Assembly (NCBI RefSeq): GCF_048544455.1 | Contig: NC_133531.1 | Coordinates: forward strand, 66,316,099-66,380,098 | Reading direction: 5' to 3' | Source of the DNA: Silene latifolia | Taxonomy: Eukaryota > Streptophyta > Magnoliopsida > Caryophyllales > Caryophyllaceae | Length of the DNA stretch: 64,000 nt | Shown: piece after piece, positions 9,815-24,100 of the stretch | Position numbering within the stretch: the stretch's first letter is position 1 | Layout: each line of letters begins with the position of its first letter | Position numbers and translations under genes: made by a program | The notes under the pieces: generated by a model | Told to the model about the DNA's origin: nothing | Database searches by the model: none | The model's input: only the letters and a program-made list of their open reading frames with translations

Positions 9815-12800
9815 CTAACAAAAACTTGGTACACGTTTAAGTCCCATGGACGTAACATGTCCATCATGCTTAGCCTGCGATAAAGGCTTGGTGAGCGGAT
9901 CGGCTATGTTGTCATCCGTCCCAACCTTACAAATCGCAATTTCCTTTCTTTCAATGAAATCTCTTATTACATGATACTTTCTAAGTACATGTCTAGATCT
10001 ATTACTAGACTTTGGCTCCTTAGCTTGGAAGATCGTCCCACTATTATCACAATAGAGAGTGATGGGATCATTGGCGGTAGGTACTACTTTTAGACCTTCC
10101 ATGAATTGCTTGATCCACATAGCTTCCTTGGCCGCTTCGATCTTTGCTATGTACTCGGACCTCCGTTGTCGAATCCGCATGATTCTGACTTCCTTGAAGC
10201 TTCTCCAGCCTAACGGCACCACCATTGAGCATAAACACGAAACCGACTTGTGATTTCATGTCGTCTCTATCTATTTGAAAACTTGAGTCCGTGTATCCAT
10301 TAACACGCAACTCAGTGTCTCCTCCAAACACAAGGATAGAGTCCTTAGTTCTTCTCAAGTACTTAAGGATGTTCTTGACAGCAATCCAGTGACTCTCACC
10401 TGGATTTCCTTGATATCTACTCGTCATGCTCAAGGCATACGAGACATCAGGACGTGTGCATATCATGGCATACATGATTGATCCAACAAATGAAGCGTAA
10501 GGGATCAACTTCATGCGTTCAACATCATGGGGTTCGGAGGGACATTGAGTCTTGCTCAATATCGTCCCGGTTACCATAGGTACCAAACCCCTTTTGGATT
10601 TGTCCATCTTTGAAGCGTCGAAGAATCTTATCAACATAAGACTCTTGACTTAGTGCCAATATCCTCTTGGATCTATCTCTATAGATTCGGATACCTAATA
10701 TGCGTTGTGCCTCTCCTAAATCCTTCATTTGGAAGTGGTTACCTAACCACTTCTTAACGAAAGACAACATCGGAATATCATTTCCAATGAGTAGTATGTC
10801 ATCGACATACAAAATTAGGAACACAACATTGCTCCCACTGAATTTCATGTATAAACATGGTTCCTCAATACTTCGAGTGAAACCATTTTCCTTTATTACA
10901 TGATTGAAACGATGATTCCAACTTCTAGATGCTTGCTTAAGACCATAAATGGATCTCTTAAGCTTGCATACTTTGTTAGGATTTTTAGGATCAACAAAAC
11001 CTTCGGGTTGTATCATGTACACCTCCTCTTCTAAATGCCCATTTAGAAAAGCGGTTTTGACATCCATTTGCCATATTTCATAGTCATGAAATGCGGCAAT
11101 CGCTAACAAAATCCGTATGGATCTTAGCATGGCTACGGGGCGAAGGTCTCATCATAATGGAGACCTTGGACTTGGGTAAATCCTTTTGCCACTAGCCTAG
11201 CTTTGTAGACATCGTCATGTCCTTCTATGCCATTCTTGATTTTGAATATCCATTTGCATTGAAGGGGTCTTGCCCCTTTAGGCAAATCTACCAAGTCCCA
11301 AACTTGGTTTTCAAGCATAGAATCCATTTCGGACTTCATGGCTTCAAGCCATAAGGTGGAATTAGGACTAGAGATTGCGGCCTTGTAGGTGGCGGGTTCG
11401 TCACTTTCCATAAGCAACACATCGAGTGTTCCATCTTCCTCGATAAGTCCCACATATCGATCGGGATGGCGAATTGCTCGACCCGTTCTTCTTAGTGGAG
11501 GAGGTACAACCGCGTTAGACGACGAAGGAACTTCTTCTTGCGTCTCTACCTCGGTTTGTGGCTCTTGAACTTCGTCAAGTTCAAAATTTCTCCCACTATG
11601 TCTTTTAGAAATAAATTCTCTTTCTAAGAAGACAGCCTCGCAAGACACAAACACTTTATTATCTTGAGGTTTATAGAAGTAGTATCCTCGAGAACTCAAG
11701 GGGTAACCTACAAAGGTGCATTTTTCGGATCTTGGGGCAAGCTTGTTGTCATTCTTGGTCTTGACATAAGCATCACATCCCCAAATTTTCATGTAGGATA
11801 GATTAGGAACTCTTCCTTTCCACATCTCAAATGGAGTTTTTCCGGTGGCCTTAGTGGGACTATTATTCAAAGATATAATTGCGGTTTGAATCGCAAATCC
11901 CCAAAACGAGTTTGGTAAATCGGTTTGACTCATCATTGATCGAACCATATCAAGTAGGGTTCGATTTCTCCTTTCGGCAACACCATTGAGTTGTGGTGTT
12001 CCGGGTGGAGAAAATTGTGATATAATACCACAACCTTTCAAGTGTGAATCGAATGCAAGGCTAAGATATTCTCCACCACGATCGGAACGTAGTGCTTTTA
12101 TCTTTTTGTCCAATTGGTTCTCTACTTGGTTTTGAAATTCCTTGAATTTCTCAAACGCTTCACTCTTATGTCTCATTAAATAGACATACCCCATGTCTAC
12201 TCAAGTCGTCGGTGAAGGTTATAAAGTAGTCATAATTTCCACGAGCGGTGATAGTCATTGGTCCACATACATCGGTGTGTATGAGTCCCAATAGCTCACT
12301 AGCTCGTGTCCCTTTACCATAAAAGGATTACGAGTCATCTTGCCAAGTAGGCAATATTCGCATGTACCATATGATTGATAATCAAATGGTGTAATCACAT
12401 TAGTCGAAATTAATCTTTTGATGCGATTCTCGTTTATGTGACCTAATCGACAATGCCAAATGAACGTTTCACTTGGGTCACTTGTTTTGAGTTTCTTTGA
12501 TTGAATGTTATAAATATCATTTGTCGGATTTGAGGTCTCTAAAATGTATATGCCATTGATTGAGGAAGCTTGGCCTATAATCAAGTCGTTCCTAGAAATA
12601 GAGCAACGATTGTTCTTAATGACAAAACAAAAACCGTCCATGTCTAGCATGGCGATTGAAATAATGTTTTTAGAGAGCGTAGGCACATAAAAACAATTAT
12701 GTAAATACAACTCAAATCCGTTTGTCAAAGCTAGAACATAAGTTCCTTTGGATTCGGCCGCTACCCGAGCTCCATTTCCAAGGCGTAGATCCACATCTCC

Positions 12801-13370
12801 CTTGCTAAGCCTCTCCACATCTCTTAAACCCTGTAAATGATTACAAAGGTGAGAACCACAACCGGTATCTAGTACCCATGTCGTAGTGGAAGTATGATTT
12901 ATATCAATAACATAAATTTCTTTAGGAATTTTACCTTTCGGAGTGATGATTCCTTCCCTTATATTTCGCAAATATACGGGACAATTCCTAAGCCAATGTC
13001 CCATGCCATAGCAATAATGGCACTCATCATTAACTTGCTTGAAGTTTTTTATTTTCTTTCCCTTCTTCTTGAACCTCTTGCCCTTTGAAGCAAGAACTTG
13101 ATTGCTAGAGCTCCCACTAGCTTTGGCATCTTTATCTTCCAGAGACAAAGACCCTATAGCTTGCATGAGGTAGTCTTCCTGAGACGGACTCACACGAGGT
13201 CTAGTAGTAGTGGGTGGTTTAGAAGAGGTGATGAAGTTAAGGTTTCCATCCGAACCTATCCCGAAATGAAGTTCTCTAGTTGTATCGAAATCATTGTTGG
13301 AGCAAATGTCGTCAAGAACGTTGTGATATGACTCAATAGTTATCGGTGCGGTAGCATTTGGTGGATTCAT
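9815..13370 (-). pseudogene. gag-pol: Copia-1 gag-pol polyprotein (Tork), frameshifted
   Basis: Begins at ATG 13370 (MNPPNATAPITIESYH). Order: a short N-terminal region, zinc knuckle CHYCYGMGHWLRNC, aspartic protease WVLDTGCGSHLC, integrase with the GGEYLS and GVAERRNR boxes, reverse transcriptase with YVDD (about 10796-10810), and RNase H ending VPSFC at 9815. Compared with Copia-2 there is a 1 bp loss at about 12319 and a 1 bp gain at about 12190 that restores the frame, a C loss in a homopolymer at about 11132, and further breaks near 10610 and 10210. The N-terminus lacks the capsid-type (UBN2) Gag domain usual in Tork. Confidence 0.9.
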
Positions 13371-15605
13371 TGTAAAGAACTACAAATATGGAGGAAAAGG
13401 AAAAATTAACACTTGTCCTTTTTAAATCATACTTGCAAATTAACAAGATATGAACATTTAAATAGTGACCTCTACCCAACTATTATAAATGATTCCAAGA
13501 CCCAAATTCATATCAACTTAGGCACGGGATAGCCGATGAAACCCTTATTAATATAACTCGGTTGATTAACGTTTAATCGATTCTACTTTTAGAACTCTTG
13601 GTCGATAAAATTACTCTAATGATTATCTATAGCCCAAAACACATCGACAAGGGCACGGTGGGGCCGATACATCCCTTATCAAATACTTTTGTTGAGTTCA
13701 ATCCAAATTTCGAATAAATGTGTCCATGATCCAAATCCATATCAATTTGGGCACGGGATGGCCGATGAAACCCTCATCAACACGAATTCGGTGGATAAAC
13801 ATTCATCACCCACTTCCCCTACGTAACAAGGTTTGTACCCCGGGATGGCCGAGTGCACTCCCTCGCGAAATAGGTTTTCATGGTTTCTACTATTTGGTAA
13901 GGCTATGTCTCAATTAATTGTTTTAGCGAGAGGTCATGTCAATTTATTATCTATCACGTTTTAAGTGAACTAAAGCGGTGAACTACGATAATTTTAATTG
14001 ACACGGTCGAAAAACTCGATAAGACTATGCATGTTTAGTTATGGCGATTTAGCGATGCATGTGACATAAAATAAGATGCAAGCATAAAGATAAATAAATC
14101 CTAGTATGGCCTTTCCTATAAGAGAAAAACTATTTAACTATTACATATTCGGAAACCAACTCCATTGGTCCCTTGAACTTCGGTTGTGGCACGCATCTCA
14201 AGGTAACACCGTCTTTATGTATCGCCATTCTTGAAGAAATCCGTCTTTGGGAACTCCGGAATGAATAAAATTACATAATAAATTACATAATTTCCTATTA
14301 TACATTTGTAACTAAAATAAAATAAATCTATTAAATTACAAAACGGTGATACGAGATCACAATAAAATTACAACCGAATCGATATTCCCATACATTTCGG
14401 GAAATACCAATTAAATCTAAGGCCATACTAAGTAAAATTACATAATTCAAAATTACATAAATTAAAATTATGACAATCATAAAGAAAAATGCAGCATTAT
14501 AATATGTATGAACATGCTTAATTTTATGCTAAATCGCCTTTTAATTAGCCAATATCGTATATTACTCGGTTTTTACGGATTTGCGTGATTTCAACATTTT
14601 ATAATCACAAAAATGCATAAACTCATATTTATGCATAAGTTAATTACCCTAACCTCTTAGGACTCAAAATATAGTCTTCACTAATAATTTGACCATAATT
14701 AACCCATATCTTATAAAATTGTTCATAAATGGACTAAAATTACAAAAATAAGCTATTAAACTTCAAATAAATCACAAAATTTCAAATAAATTTGAAATTT
14801 GAAATTTAAACTCATGAAAATTCTGGAAATATTCCATGACACTCATAATGTTCAAAATATTAGGTTAAAAATTTCGAAATTTTTCCGGAAAAACAATGTT
14901 GCGGTTTATCGATTTTAATAAAATAATCATAAAAACATGGAAAAATTATTTTCACTAACTTTTCAATTTTAGATCTGAAAAAGATAATAAAATGCAACAT
15001 TAGACGTTTTTCCTAAGTCATAGATTATGTTTTATTAATTTTCCACTAATATTGTCACTATTTATGCTATTTTTCTTCAAAAATTCATAAATCATGCAAA
15101 AAAACTTCTTTATAGCCAATTATTTTACACACATCTTGTAAAATTACATGTGACAACATATTAATTTTCTATGACCAGATTCGAAATTTAACTCATATTA
15201 ACCTATTTTTCACTTAAATCCGAATTTAATAATGAGAAATTCATTTTTCGAGCATAACAAGTCCAAAAATTATGAAAATTTACAGGTTATCTCAAAATAA
15301 TATATGTGACAACATATCCAAAAACCAAGTGAAAATTCGAAGTATAGCTAATTTTAGACCAAAAATGACATTTTTACTCATAAAATCACATTTAAATGCC
15401 ATTATTGAAAATTATGAACAATAAAATCCGAAAAATTTACCAAAATATCCTAAAACATTTTAGGACCATAAATATTAGCATGCATGTAATAATTTCGTGA
15501 TATATCATAATAACACTAATTTTACAAGTTTTATTTGTTATTCTTATAACTCGGAAAAACTTTTTACCAATTTGCATGCAAACAACCGTGGCTCTTGATA
15601 CCGAT
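13371..15605 (-). other. Copia-1 long AT-rich leader
   Basis: 2.2 kb between the 5' LTR and the start of gag-pol, with no ORF longer than about 65 codons. It includes two imperfect repeats (about 13500-13560 and 13725-13800), each with CCGATGAAACCC next to GGGCACGGGAT. Copia-2 has the same leader at 18918-21135. Confidence 0.75.
15591..15603 (-). promoter_or_regulatory. Copia-1 primer-binding site (decayed)
   Basis: Minus strand reads CGGTATCAAGAGC just inside the 5' LTR, a mutated form of TGGTATCAGAGC (initiator Met tRNA). Copia-2 has the intact version. Confidence 0.75.
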
Positions 15606-16856
15606 TGAAGGAAATGTAAATTCATATACATATTAACATACTCATATATGTCATAATAAATTTGTCATAAAATTAAATACGGATTTTATGCATGCAAACA
15701 ATATAACAAAGAGAAGAAATCATGTTCTTACAATGAGTATTTCGGTTTTATTGGGCACAAAAGAAATCTCCTTTTCTTTTGTTCTTGAGCTTTCCTTATG
15801 GATGAACCAAGATCCAAGTGTAGGATCTCTCCCTAAGCTTTATACCCAAGGCTTTCTCTTAATTTAATTAATATTACAAATACTAGTATAATATTAATCT
15901 TGTGAAAAATTTGAACCAAAAATGTTTGGTTTTAAGCTCTCAAAACCGGTTGAGAGAAGAGAAGAGGAAGAGAGATTATTTTGTCTCACTAAAATAATTT
16001 TATGATAAGAATGAATTATCTTTTTTTCCACACACTACTCCATATAGTGAATAATAGAAAAATAAGAAAAAGAACCCTTGTTCTTTTTATGTAGAAGGGT
16101 AGGGTGAAGGGAATTGGCCTATGCATGGCCTTTGTGCTCTTACACAAAAGGCACTAGGTATGCATGCCTAAATTAGAGTAATTATCATTATGCTTACCAC
16201 TAACTTAAACAAACACAATATTTGTTTAAACAACTTCCATTTTTTTCGGCACATATGATAATATGAGATCCATATTATTTTTGTCAAATGTCAATATGTC
16301 ACATGTCATATGTGACATAAATTTGTTATGTAATTTTTAACATGTTAAAAATCAACGTATTAATAAAAATACGTCACATACAAAAATCGACTTAGTAATT
16401 TCATAATTACTTGTGCCAAAATATTTTACCAATTTATAAATCGTATTTATAATAATTCATTCAAATTTAATTGTTTCTGTAAACAATAATTTCATCCGAG
16501 TAATGATACAATTCGATTACTCAGACCGTATCTCATTTAATCACATTTCAATTTGATACGTAAATTTTACTTCCAAAATCGTCCGTCAATTTTTCAAGTA
16601 ATTTAATTAACTCGTAACATTATGCGATTAATTAAATGATCAATTAAGAGTGTTGCCCTATAGGTATGACCTAGGGGGTCAACTGATCACCACCGTCGCA
16701 CGACAGTAATGTCAAACTCTAGTCAGCCAATCATTACCGATATATGTTGACCAGTTGACAGTATAAATACTTCCCAATTGTATTCTTTAAAATGAGATTT
16801 AATAATGATATTTAAATCATGTGATCGCACTATTGTTGAGGACACTTTTCCCAACA
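15606..16856 (-). repeat. Copia-1 5' LTR
   Basis: 1251 bp, same termini as 7796-9050. It faces the 5' LTR of Copia-2 across about 795 bp of Tekay-1 pol. Confidence 0.95.
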
Positions 16857-16861
16857 TTAGT

Positions 16862-17651
16862 GAGATTGAAGCCGTGTCTATATGGGAAGCACCAAAGAAT
16901 GTTGCGGAAGTGAGAAGCTTTCTGGGTCTAGCTGGTTACTATAGGAGGTTTGTGAAAGATTTTTCAAAGATAATTAAACCGTTGACTGCTTTAATGAGGA
17001 AAGAAAACAAGTTTACTTCTTGGGATGAGGCTTGTGCAACAGCATTCCTGACACTGAAAGATCGTCTAACTACGACGCCTATTTTAACTTTCTCTAAAGG
17101 AAGTGAAAATTTTGAGGTGTATATTGACGCAGAATGGTAAAGTTATCGCGTATGCCTTGCCACAACTGAAGCCTTATGAAGAAAACTATCCAACTCATGA
17201 TCTAGAATTGGGAGTTGTGGTTTTTGCATTAAAGCCGTGGAGAAACTACTTGTATGGCGCTACCTTCAAGGTATTTTCTAACCATAAGAGCTTGAAATAC
17301 ATTTATACACAGAAAGAACTTAACATGAGAGAGAGGTGGTGGATTGATCTGATTGGTGACTACGACATGGAGATTATTTATCATAAGGGTAAAGCATGTG
17401 GTAGTGGATGCATTAAGCAGGAAATCAGTACATACTTTATGTATGGCTATGTCACAAGTCAAGCTACGAGATGAAGTTGAAAATATTGGTATTTCCATGA
17501 TCAGAAAGGAGGATGTGGTAAGTGATCTGACAATTGAACCAGAACTGTATGCGGAGATCTGTGACAAGCAGGGTGTTGATTCCAGACTGGCTAGTTGGCA
17601 TAATAGTGTTGAGAAAGGGGAACCATCAAGGTTCCAAATTCAAGTAGATAC
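16862..17651 (+). pseudogene. pol: Tekay-1 reverse transcriptase end and RNase H
   Basis: Continues the reading from 7795: [20 protein letters not shown], then [18 protein letters not shown] is the thumb/connection region of Ty3-type reverse transcriptase. RNase H follows ([20 protein letters not shown], then a decayed NHKSLKY box). Frames shift at about 17135 and 17400, and the usual DALSRK phrase ends the domain. The segment is an island of about 790 bp between two copia insertions and ends at the GATAC target copy (17647-17651). Confidence 0.87.
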
Positions 17652-18917
17652 TGTTGGGAAATGTGTCCTCAACAATAGTGCGATCACATGATTTAAATAT
17701 CATTATTAAATCTCATTTTAAAGAATACAATTGGGAAGTATTTTTACTATCAACTGGTCAACATATATCGGTAATGATTGGCTGACTAGAGTTTGACATT
17801 ACTGTCGTGCGACGGTGGTGATCAGTTGACCCCCTAGGTCATACCTATAGGGAAACACTCTTAATTGATCATTTAATTAATCGTATAATGTTACGAGTTA
17901 ATTAAATTACTTGAAAAATTGACGGACGATTATGGAAGTAAAAATTTACGTATCACATTGAAATGTGATTAAATGAGATACGGTCTGAGTAATCGAATTG
18001 TATCATTACTCGGATGAAATTATTGTTTAAAGAAACAATTGAAATTTAATGAATTATTATAAACACAATCTGTTGTGATTTATAAATGGTAAAATATTTT
18101 GGTACAAGTAATTGTGAATTACTAAGTCGATTTTTGTATGTGACGTATTTTTAATAATACGTTGATTTTTAATATGTTAAAAATGCACAACAAATTTATG
18201 TCACATATGACATGTAACATAAGTCAAAATTGACAAAAATAATATGGATCCCATATTATGAGTATACCGAAATTAAGAGGGAATTAGGCTAGAAATTGTG
18301 TTGTTTAAATAAGTGGAAAACACAATCATTCTTAATAGAGCCTAGCCATGCAACCCTAGTTTGCATTGTGAAGGCAAACAAGAGCATGCATTGGGTCTTT
18401 CTCTTCCCCCTTTCTTCCCTCCTACCCGGTTTCACCCTAGAAAAGGCAAAAGAATTTTTGTCTTATTTTTGAATATACACTACATGCATAAGTGTGTATC
18501 ATTCTATTATTCATTTACTCATCTAAATAAGATTTTAGAAAGATAAAAATATTCTTCTTCCTCCACTCCTCTAACCGGTTTTAGAGAGCCAAAATACCAA
18601 ATTATTTTGGGTCATTTTTCTACAAAATTAATATTATCTAGTACCTATAATATTAATTTTAATTAAGAGAAAGCCTTGGGTATAATTCCTTGGGAGAGAT
18701 CCTACACTTGGATCTTTGTTCATCCAAAAGGAAAGCTCAAGAACAAAAGAGAAGGAGATCTCTTTTGTGCCCATAAGAACCGAAACTACAATGTAAGGAT
18801 AATTTCTTCTTTATTTTGCTAATTAGTTTGCATGCATAAGACCTTTATTAATTTTATGACAAATTAATTTATAACATATATATGAATATGTAAGTATATA
18901 GATCTTCTTTTCTTTCA
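17652..18917 (+). repeat. Copia-2 5' LTR
   Basis: 1266 bp from TGTTGGGAAATG to TTTCTTTCA, near-identical to 25445-26709. Differs clearly from the Copia-1 LTRs in the middle part (about 18250-18650). Confidence 0.95.
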
Positions 18918-21135
18918 ATTGGTATCAGAGCCAGGTTGTTTGCATGCAAATCGGTTAAAAGTTTTTCCGAGTTATAAAGATTAACATATAAAACTTGTAA
19001 AATTTGTGTTATTATGATATATCACGAAATTAATTCATGCATGTTAAAATTTCTGGTCCTAAAATGTTTTAGGATTTTTTGGTTATATTTACGGATTTTT
19101 ATTGTTCATATTATAATAATGGCATTTAAATATGATTTTATGAGTAAAAATGTCATTTTCGGTCTAAAATTAGCTATACTTCGAATTTTCCAGTGATTTT
19201 AGGATATGTTGTCACATATATTATTTTGAGATAACCTGTAAATTTTCATAATTTTTGGACTTGTTATGCTCGAAAAATGGATTTTTCATTATTAAATTCG
19301 GATTTAGGTGAAAAATAGGTTAATATGAGTTAAATTTCGAATCTGGTCATAGAAATTTAATATGTTGTCACATGCAATTTTACAAGATGTGTGTAAAATA
19401 ATGGGCTATAGTGAAGTCTATTTGCATGATTTATGGATTTTTGAAGAAAAATAGCATAAATAGTGACATTATTAGTGAAAAATTAATAAAACATAATCTA
19501 TGACTAAGGAAAAACGTCTAATATTGCATTTTATTATCTTTTTCAGATCTAAAATTGAAAAGTTGATGAATAAAATTTTTCTCATATTTTTATGATTATT
19601 TTATTAAAAACCGATTAACCGCAACATTGTTTTTCCGGAAAAATTTCGAAATTTTTGACCTAAGATTTTGAACATTATAAGTGTCATGGTATTTTTCAAG
19701 AATGTTCCTGAGTTTAAATTTCAAATTTTGAATTTATTTGAAATTTTGTGATTTATTTGAAGTTTATAGCCTATTTTTGTAATTTTTAGTCCATTAATGA
19801 ACAATTTTATAAATATGAGTTAATTATGGTCAAATTATTAGTGAAGACTATACTTTGAGTCCTAAGAGGTTAGGGTAATTAACTTATGCATAAATATGAA
19901 TTTATGTAATTTTTGTGATTATAAAATGTTGAAATCACGCAAATCCGTAAAAACCGAGTAATATACGATATTGGCTAATTAAAGGCGATTTAGCATAAAA
20001 TTGAGCATGTTCATACATATTATAATGCTGCATTTTCCTTATGATTGTCATAATTTTAATTTATGTAATTTTGAATTATGTAATTTTACTTAGTATGGCC
20101 TTAGATTTTAATTGGTATTTCCCGAAATGTATGGGAATATCGATTCGGTTGTAATTTTATTGTGATCTCGTATCACCGTTTTGTAATTTAATAGATTTAT
20201 TTTATTTTAGTTACAAATGTATAATAGGAAATTATGTAATTTATTATGTAATTTTATTCATTCCGGAGTTCCCAAAGACGGATTTCTTCAAGAATGGCGA
20301 TACATAAAGACGATGTTACCTCGAGATGCGTGCCACAACCAAAGTTCAAGGGACCAATGGAGTTGGTTTCCGAATATGTAATAGTTAAATAGTTTTTTCT
20401 ATTTTAGGAAAGGCCATACTAGGATTTATTTATTTTTATGCTTGCATTTTATTTTATGTCGCATCCATCGCTAAATCGCCATAACTAAAACATGCATCCT
20501 TATTTTATCGAGTTTATCGACCGTGTCAATTAAAATTATCGTAGTTCACCGCTTTAGTTCACTTAAAACGTGATAGATAATAAATTGACATGACCTCTCG
20601 CTAAAACAATTAATTGAGACATAGCCTTACCAAATAGTAGAAACCATGAAAACCTATTTCGCGAGGGAGTGCACTCGGCCATCCCGGGGTACAAACCTTG
20701 TTACGTAGGGGAAGTGGGTGATGAATGTCTATCCACCGAATTCGTGTCGATGAGGGTTTCATCGGCCATCCCGTGCCCAAATTAATGTGAATTTGGATCA
20801 TGGACACATTTATTCGAAATTTGGGTTGACCTCAACGGAAGTATTCGTGACCGTAGTCGCATGTGTTCCGGGCTATAGATAAATATTAGAGTAATTTTAT
20901 CGACCAAGAGTTCTAAAAGTAGAATCGATTAAAAGTTAATCCACCGAGTTATATTAATAAGGGTTCTATCGGCTATCCCGTGCCTAAGTTGATATGAATT
21001 TGGGTCTTGGAATCATTTATAATAGTTGGGTATAGGTCACTATTTAAATGTTCATATCTTGTCAATTTTTACAAGTATGATTTAAAAAGACAAATGTTAA
21101 TATTTCCTTTTCCTCCATACTTGTAGTTCTTTACA
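18918..21135 (+). other. Copia-2 long AT-rich leader
   Basis: 2.2 kb without a convincing ORF (longest about 60 codons). It holds the same blocks as the Copia-1 leader, so the long leader belongs to the family. No capsid-domain coding sequence is visible in it. Confidence 0.75.
18920..18931 (+). promoter_or_regulatory. Copia-2 primer-binding site
   Basis: TGGTATCAGAGC two bases after the LTR end matches the 3' end of initiator methionine tRNA, the standard plant copia primer. Confidence 0.93.
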
Positions 21136-24100
21136 ATGAATCCAACAAATGCTACCGCACCAATAACTATTGAGTCTTACCACAATGTTTTTGACGACGT
21201 TTGCTCCAACAATGATTTCGACACAACTAGAGAACTTCATTTTGGGATAGGTTCGGATGGAAACCTTAACTTCATCACTTCTTCTAAACCACCTACTACT
21301 ACTAGACCTCGTGTGAGTCCGTCTCAGGAAGACTACCTCATACAATCTATAGGGTCTTTGTCTCTGGAAGATAAAGATGCCAAAGCTAGTGGGAGCTCAA
21401 GCAATCAAGTTCTTGCTTCAAAGGGAAAAAGGTTCAAGAAGAAAGGAAAGAAAATCAAAAACTTCAAGCAAGTTAATGATGAGTGCCATTATTGCTATGG
21501 CATGGGACATTGGCTTAGGAATTGTCCCGTATATTTGCGAAATATAAGGGAAGGACTCATCACTCCAAAAGGTACAATTCCTAAAGAAATTTATGTTATT
21601 GATATAAATTATACATCCACTACGACATGGGTACTAGATACCGGTTGTGTTTCTCACCTTTGTAATCATTTACAGGGTTTAAGAGATGTGGAGAGACTTA
21701 GCAAGGGAGATGTGGATCTACGCCTTGGAAATGGAGCTCGGGTAGTGGCCGAATCCAAAAGAACTTATGTTTTAGCTTTGCCTAATGGATTTGAGTTGTA
21801 TTTGCATAATTGTTTTTATGTGCCTACACTCTCTAAAAACATTATTTCAATCGCCATGCTAGACATGGACGGTTTTTGTTTTGTCATTAAGAACAATCGT
21901 TGTACTATTTCTAGGAACGACTTGGTTATAGGCCAAGCTTCCTCTATCAATGGCATTTACATTTTAGAGACCTCAAATCCAACTAATGATATCTATAACA
22001 TTCAATCAAAGAAACTCAAATCAAGTGACCCAACTGAAGCGTTCATTTTGCATTGTCGATTAGGTCACATAAACGAGAATCGCATCAAAAGATTAATTTC
22101 AACTAATGTGATTACACCATTTGATTATCAATCATATGGTACATGCGAATATTGCCTACTTGGCAAAATGACTCGTAATCCTTTTAGTGGTAAAGGGACA
22201 CGAGCTAGTGAGCTATTGGGACTCATACACACCGATGTATGTGGACCAATGAGTATCACCGCTCGTGGTAATTATGACTACTTTATAACCTTCACCGATG
22301 ATTTGAGTAGACATGGGTATGTCTATTTAATGAAACATAAGAGTGAAGCGTTTGAGAAATTCAAGGAATTTCAAAACAAAGTAGAGAACCAATTGGACAA
22401 AAAGATAAAAGCACTACGTTCCGATCGTGGTGGAGAATATCTTAGCCTTGAATTCGATTCACACTTGAAAGGTTGTGGTATTATATCACAACTTTCTCCA
22501 CCCGGAACACCACAACTCAATGGTGTTGCCGAAAGGAGAAATCGAACCCTACTTGATATGGTTCGATCAATGATGAGTCAAACCGATTTACCAAACTCGT
22601 TTTGGGGATTTGCGATTCAAACCGCAATTATATCTTTGAATAATAGTCCCACAAAGGCCACCGGAAAAACTCCATTTGAAATGTGGAAAGGAAGAGTTCC
22701 TAATCTATCCTACATGAAAATTTGGGGATGTGATGCTTACGTCAAGACCAAGAATGACAACAAGCTTGCCCCAAGATCCGAAAAATGCACCTTTGTAGGT
22801 TACCCCTCGAATTCTCGAGGATACTACTTCTACAAACCTCAAGATAACAAAGTGTTTGTGTCTTGCGAGGCTGTCTTCTTAGAAAGAGACTTTATTTCTA
22901 AGAGACAGAGTGGGAGAAATTTTGAACTTGACGAAGTTCAAGAGCCACAAACCGAGATAGAGACGCAAGAAGATGTTCCTTCGTCGTCTAACACAGTTGT
23001 ACCTCCTCCACTACGAATGACGGGTCGAGTAATTCGCCATCCCGATCGATATGTGGGACTTATCGAGGAAGTTGGAACACTCGATGTGTTGCTTATGGAA
23101 AGTGACGAGCCCGCCACCTCCAAGGCTGCAATCTCTAGTCCAAATTCCTCCTTATGGCTTGAAGCCATGAAGTCCGAAATGGATTCTATGCATGAAAACC
23201 AAGTTTGGGACTTGGTAGATTTGCCTAAAGGGGCAAGACCCCTTCAATGCAAATGGATATTCAAAGTCAAAAATGGCATAGAAGGACATGATGATGTCTA
23301 CAAAGCTAGGCTAGTGGCAAAAGGATTTACCCAAGTCCAAGGTCTCCATTATGATGAGACCTTCGCCCCCGTAGCCATGCTAAGATCCATACGGATTTTG
23401 TTAGCGATTGCCGCATTTCATGATTATGAAATATGGCAAATGGATGTCAAAACCGCTGTTCTAAATGGGCATTTAGAAGAGGAGGTGTACATGATACAAC
23501 CCGAAGGTTTTGTTGATTCTAAAAATCCTAACAAAGTGTGCAAGCTTAAGAGATCCATTTATGGTCTTAAGCAAGCATCTAGAAGTTGGAATCATCGATT
23601 CAATCATGTTATAAAGGAAAATGGTTTCACTCGAAGTGTTGAGGAACCATGTTTATACATGAAATTCAGTGGGAGCAATGTTGTGTTCCTAATCTTGTAT
23701 GTCGATGACATACTACTCATTGGAAATGATATTCCAATGTTGCCTTCTGTTAATAAGTGGTTAGGTAACCACTTCCAAATGAAGGATTTAGGAGAGGCAC
23801 AACGCATATTAGGCATCCGGATCCATAGAGATAGATCCAAGAGGATATTGGCACTAAGTCAAGAATCTTATGTTGATAAGATTCTTCGACGGTTCAGCAT
23901 GGACAAATCCAAAAGGGGTTTGGTACCTATGGTAACCGGGACGATTTAGAGCAAGACTCAATCTCCCTCCGAACCCCATGATGTTGAACGCATGAAGTTG
24001 ATCCCCTATGCTTCCGCTATTGGATCAATCATGTATGCCATGATATGCACACGTCCTGAGTCTCGTATGCCTTGAGCATGACGAGTAGATATCAAGGAAA

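Larger units (their letters stand above)
7796..16856 (-). mobile_element. Copia-1: Ty1/copia Tork element inserted in Tekay-1
   Basis: Complete element of 9061 bp with two LTRs, flanked by a perfect TTAGT duplication (7791-7795 and 16857-16861). Order on the minus strand is LTR, primer site, a 2.2 kb leader, gag-pol (13370-9815), a short 3' region and LTR. The order protease, integrase, reverse transcriptase, RNase H is the copia order. Protein phrases are those of the Tork/TNT1 group. The polyprotein is broken by frameshifts. Confidence 0.95.

Noticed and set aside
10059-13331. Plus-strand ORFs of 64-77 codons over Copia-1
   Set aside because: They are antisense shadows of the minus-strand polyprotein; the equivalent ORFs on the opposite strand of Copia-2 confirm this.
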